Shown here in pieces: positions 61,287 through 64,000 of a DNA stretch of 64,000 nucleotides. Position numbers and translations under genes: made by a program. The stretch spans positions 1 through 64,000 of the IMG/VR virus record IMGVR_UViG_3300024262_006558. One strand, 5' to 3'. The DNA is from a virus. The notes under the pieces were generated by a model. The model worked only from the letters and a program-made list of their open reading frames with translations. It searched no databases and was not told where the DNA came from. Numbering within the stretch: position 1 is the stretch's first letter; every line of letters begins with the position of its first letter.

Positions 61287-63602
61287 TTAACTATTTATGG
61301 TCCAATTCATATCTGTAACTTTTATATTTTGTGATGATGATGTATTCTCAACAAAAATGGCTAACATATCTCCATTAGACACTTCTATAAGGCATTTAGA
61401 GTTAGAAAAAGTAGTTTCATTAGACCCTTGAGTTTTAGACGGGGCTTTAGAGCTATTTATCAACGCAAATCCAGAACCAGTATCCAAAGCTATATAGAAA
61501 TCCGCTTCTTGATTATTCCCTGATGTAAAATTTATTGAAGTATTCACTGATAATCTAATTGTAGTATCTCCAGTATAAGTTACAACACCTGCAGCATGAG
61601 AAAAGTCAGTAATAAAATCAACATTGTAATTATTTGATGCTATTTGGACTGGGGTGTCTGCTGCTGATATAATTGTGTTTGTGGCATTATTTAATATGTA
61701 AATCTCTACACTTGGTACAGAAACAGTCGTAAGGGTGCTTATATTTATAGATGTCCAACCAGATCCGTTATAGTAAAATATATCATCAGTAACAGGGGAT
61801 CCTGTAAATGAAACATCATTTAAATTAGATAGTACAGTATCATATTTATTTAAAAACACACTATTTAAATTTGTCCCTCCTGAATATATAGTTCCACCAG
61901 ATAATGTCGGAGCATAAACTCCTCCAGTAAATGTAGCACCAGATAGATTAGCTTTAGAATTAAGTGCTCCCTGTAAGTTATTTATATCACTTATGTTATG
62001 AGTATGAATCTTACTTGCAAACACATTATTTAAATTTGTCCCTCCTGAATATATATTACTAACATCCAATGATTCCCCAAAAAACACTGCCTCTGTTGTG
62101 TTTCCAGAAAAAACATCAGAATAAGTTGTTCCTGTTATATATAAATCTGTAAAATTTTGAGTTTCTAAACTTCCAGAGTCTCCCTTTAGTCCTCTAGGGC
62201 CTTGTATTTTAACAATATTAAGAGAGGATCCATTGGCTTGTAATTGAAGTGTCCCACCTCCCTGTCCTCTTCTAAATCCTATTCTTAATTTATACCCTTC
62301 TTTTAAATCTAAAGAAACAAAAAATGATCCTGTTGCACCAAACCCTGTTTGCCTGATATACATCTCAGATAACGTACCGTCTACTTCTTGCCATGTGGAT
62401 CCTGTGTTTATTTCTAGTCTACATTCTGCCTGAGTTCTACTAGTACTACCAGTTCCTTTTATAGACACTCTACCAAGAACAAGATATGTAAAATCTGAAT
62501 TTATAGTAACTTCATCACTGTCTACTATTACATCATGAGAAAAGTTTAAATCTGTTTTCCTTTCTTCATTTAGAGGTACTGTTGCGACCCAGGCTGTAGA
62601 TGTTGTCGTTGTTCCCCCGACTCCATCATAAGCATCAAAATAAGAAGTTGATAAACCTGATAGCGACTCATCTATTATAGAGTCTATTATATCTTCTAAA
62701 TATGTTCCGCCAGAATATATAGTAGTAGCCGATAATATATTAAATAATGAATCTCCACTAACTGAGATGTTATCAAATGAACCTCCACTTATATTTACCG
62801 TTGGATTATTGTCCGTCCCCCCAGTAAATGTATTTAACCCATCTTGAACTCTTGTTATGTCACTTGTGCCCCCAGTTGGTATCAAAGATATAATTACATC
62901 CTCTAAATCTGTTCCGCCTGAATATATAGTCCCACCAGATAATGTCGGAGCATAAACTCCTCCAATAAACGTAGCGCCAGATAAATTAGCTTTAGAATCT
63001 AGGATGCCCTGGAGATTGTTTATATCACTTATATTATGCGTGTGAATCTTGCTTGCAAACACATCACTTAAATCCGTGCTTCCAGAATATATAGTAGTAG
63101 CCGATAACGCATTAAATAAAGAACTTCCACTAATTGAAATGTTATCAAATGACCCCCCGCTTATATTCACAGTAGGATTTAAAATAGTACCTCCAGTAAA
63201 TGTATTTAATCCATCTTGTATTTTTGATGAATTTTGTGCTGTAGATGCCGTTATTACACTTTCTAAATCAGTTCCACCTGACAATATCACACCAAAAGAT
63301 GCTGTAGACGCTGTTACATTCCCAACTATTGTTACATCTGAATTTATAACACCATTATATGCTGCTATATAATTAATTCCTACCGTATTAACATTTATAA
63401 TTAAATCCCCGTCTGATGATAAAATAATATCACCAGAATCAACACTACTTTGAAGATCCAATGAAGCCCTTACTTCATCAATAGTAAAATTGCCATCAGG
63501 AGAAATTAACTCGGTAGAAGTGCCTGCTGAAAAAATAGTTCCATTAGGCTCTATTAAATCACTTATTAATTGAGTTGTTATAGCGCTTAATATAATCCCC
63601 AT
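61287..63602 (-). CDS. Tail fibre protein with repeated segments
   Basis: 771 residues, Gly/Ser/Thr-rich. Repeated units read YAPTLSGGTIYSGGT and SKIHTHNISDINNLQG, both present twice, and FDNIS-plus-LFN-LSATTIYSG pairs also occur twice. His-x-His in IHTHNIS could bind metal in a trimeric fibre shaft. A jelly-roll-like domain lies about residues 325-470 (RQTGFGATGSFFVSLDLKEG) ahead of a short collagen-like GPRGLKGDSG, and another at the C-terminus. The start overlaps the next gene's stop by one base. Confidence 0.85.
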   Translation of the reverse strand: MGIILSAITTQLISDLIEPNGTIFSAGTSTELISPDGNFTIDEVRASLDLQSSVDSGDIILSSDGDLIINVNTVGINYIAAYNGVINSDVTIVGNVTASTASFGVILSGGTDLESVITASTAQNSSKIQDGLNTFTGGTILNPTVNISGGSFDNISISGSSLFNALSATTIYSGSTDLSDVFASKIHTHNISDINNLQGILDSKANLSGATFIGGVYAPTLSGGTIYSGGTDLEDVIISLIPTGGTSDITRVQDGLNTFTGGTDNNPTVNISGGSFDNISVSGDSLFNILSATTIYSGGTYLEDIIDSIIDESLSGLSTSYFDAYDGVGGTTTTSTAWVATVPLNEERKTDLNFSHDVIVDSDEVTINSDFTYLVLGRVSIKGTGSTSRTQAECRLEINTGSTWQEVDGTLSEMYIRQTGFGATGSFFVSLDLKEGYKLRIGFRRGQGGGTLQLQANGSSLNIVKIQGPRGLKGDSGSLETQNFTDLYITGTTYSDVFSGNTTEAVFFGESLDVSNIYSGGTNLNNVFASKIHTHNISDINNLQGALNSKANLSGATFTGGVYAPTLSGGTIYSGGTNLNSVFLNKYDTVLSNLNDVSFTGSPVTDDIFYYNGSGWTSINISTLTTVSVPSVEIYILNNATNTIISAADTPVQIASNNYNVDFITDFSHAAGVVTYTGDTTIRLSVNTSINFTSGNNQEADFYIALDTGSGFALINSSKAPSKTQGSNETTFSNSKCLIEVSNGDMLAIFVENTSSSQNIKVTDMNWTINS
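61881..62055 (-). repeat. 175-bp repeat copy 1 in the tail fibre gene
   Basis: Aligns without gaps to 62919-63093 (offset 1038 bases), encoding the YAPTLSGGTIYSGGT / IHTHNISDINNLQG units. Confidence 0.8.
62919..63093 (-). repeat. 175-bp repeat copy 2 in the tail fibre gene
   Basis: Partner of 61881-62055; mostly synonymous differences between the copies, indicating selection on the protein. Confidence 0.8.
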
Positions 63603-64000
63603 TATATACTTAGTTTTGTTATTGTTATATTACTATCATTAGCAATTGTTGTTAATGAACCACTTCCAGCATGAATAGATATTTGAACTTTTATCTTATC
63701 TCCTGAGTTAAATCTTTGTTTTATAGTTTTTGAAATGCTGCATTCGCCATTTGCTGTGCTTCTATGATATCCATAAGAAGCGCTTCTAAATATTTCATTA
63801 TATCCACCGCCAGAGTCTAACACAATTCTATTTTTTGAATTCTTTCTACCTCCTGAATTAATATCTATAGATAATCCATATGTTACCTCATAGAAACCAT
63901 CAGTTAATAGAGAAACTTCAGTGCCAGAATGAGAATAATTACTTCCAACTATTATTTCTGAATCCCAATTAACATCAGAATACACCCCTGTAGTAATAGT
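63602..64000 (-). CDS. Tail-fibre protein C-terminal part, 5' end beyond the window
   Basis: 133 codons open to the right edge (reading TITTGVYSDVNWDSE), so a GTG at 63985 is not needed as a start. The visible part is a beta-sandwich (VTYGLSIDINSGGRKNSKN, IKQRFNSGDKIKVQISIHAG) resembling the jelly-roll domains of the fibre gene it overlaps by one base. Confidence 0.75.
   Translation of the reverse strand, partial: TITTGVYSDVNWDSEIIVGSNYSHSGTEVSLLTDGFYEVTYGLSIDINSGGRKNSKNRIVLDSGGGYNEIFRSASYGYHRSTANGECSISKTIKQRFNSGDKIKVQISIHAGSGSLTTIANDSNITITKLSI

Noticed and set aside
63985-63987. GTG start for the last gene
   Set aside because: The frame stays open to the window edge and the residues upstream continue a fibre-like sequence, so the gene is partial.

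Overview
The window looks like part of the genome of a large, AT-rich, T4-like contractile-tailed phage (myovirus) infecting a member of the Bacteroidota. T4-type genes are a large terminase (gp17), portal (gp20), gp41-type helicase, UvsX-like recombinase, FEN/RNase H-type nuclease, NrdA/NrdB, tape measure and baseplate proteins. The host assignment rests on a sigma factor of Bacteroidota RpoD type, an exonuclease homologue with the C-terminal FNFGKYKG module I recall from Bacteroidota enzymes, lack of obvious Shine-Dalgarno sites, and three promoters of the form CTTG-N20-TAnnTTTG, close to the Bacteroidota housekeeping consensus. Nearly all genes lie on the minus strand; only four are on the plus strand.

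Layout. 1-4800: partial SSB (minus), then a 1152-residue protein and an unknown protein (plus). 4.8-24 kb: nucleic-acid and nucleotide metabolism, with small unknown genes, Nudix hydrolase, UvrD-like helicase, a DnaQ-like protein that has lost catalytic residues, sigma factor, Hsp20, NrdB, NrdA, a truncated NrdA copy, replicative helicase, 5'-3' nuclease, UvsX, zinc-ribbon protein and family A DNA polymerase. 23.7-44 kb: virion genes, with a baseplate hub carrying an M15 peptidase, a LysM-like baseplate protein, a 1362-residue protein with about 31 tandem 22-residue repeats, tape measure, two paralogous zinc-motif baseplate proteins, a putative ADP-ribosyltransferase and a Vsr-like endonuclease. 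44-52 kb: holin-like protein, cupin, RNase HI and a fractured DNA polymerase III alpha gene. 52-64 kb: portal with intein, terminase, patatin-like phospholipase and tail-fibre genes running off the end.

The most striking system is the fractured dnaE. A DnaQ-PHP-polymerase N-half ends in a 94-residue N-intein. A separate C-half starts with a 60-residue C-intein followed at once by the catalytic PDIDIDF segment. Between them lie a Vsr-like homing endonuclease gene and a 105-codon unknown gene. Active polymerase should therefore form only after protein trans-splicing. A second, contiguous 472-residue intein with an HNH endonuclease interrupts the portal gene.

Regulation appears to use two signals: the host-type promoters, in front of SSB, a small unknown gene and the DnaE N-half, and a TATTTATA box 15-19 nt (mostly 15-16) upstream of eight start codons, chiefly virion genes, the terminase and the homing endonuclease. 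Several hairpin-plus-T-tract terminators separate transcription units. No tRNA, CRISPR array or insertion sequence was seen, and no gene-free stretch exceeds 300 bases.
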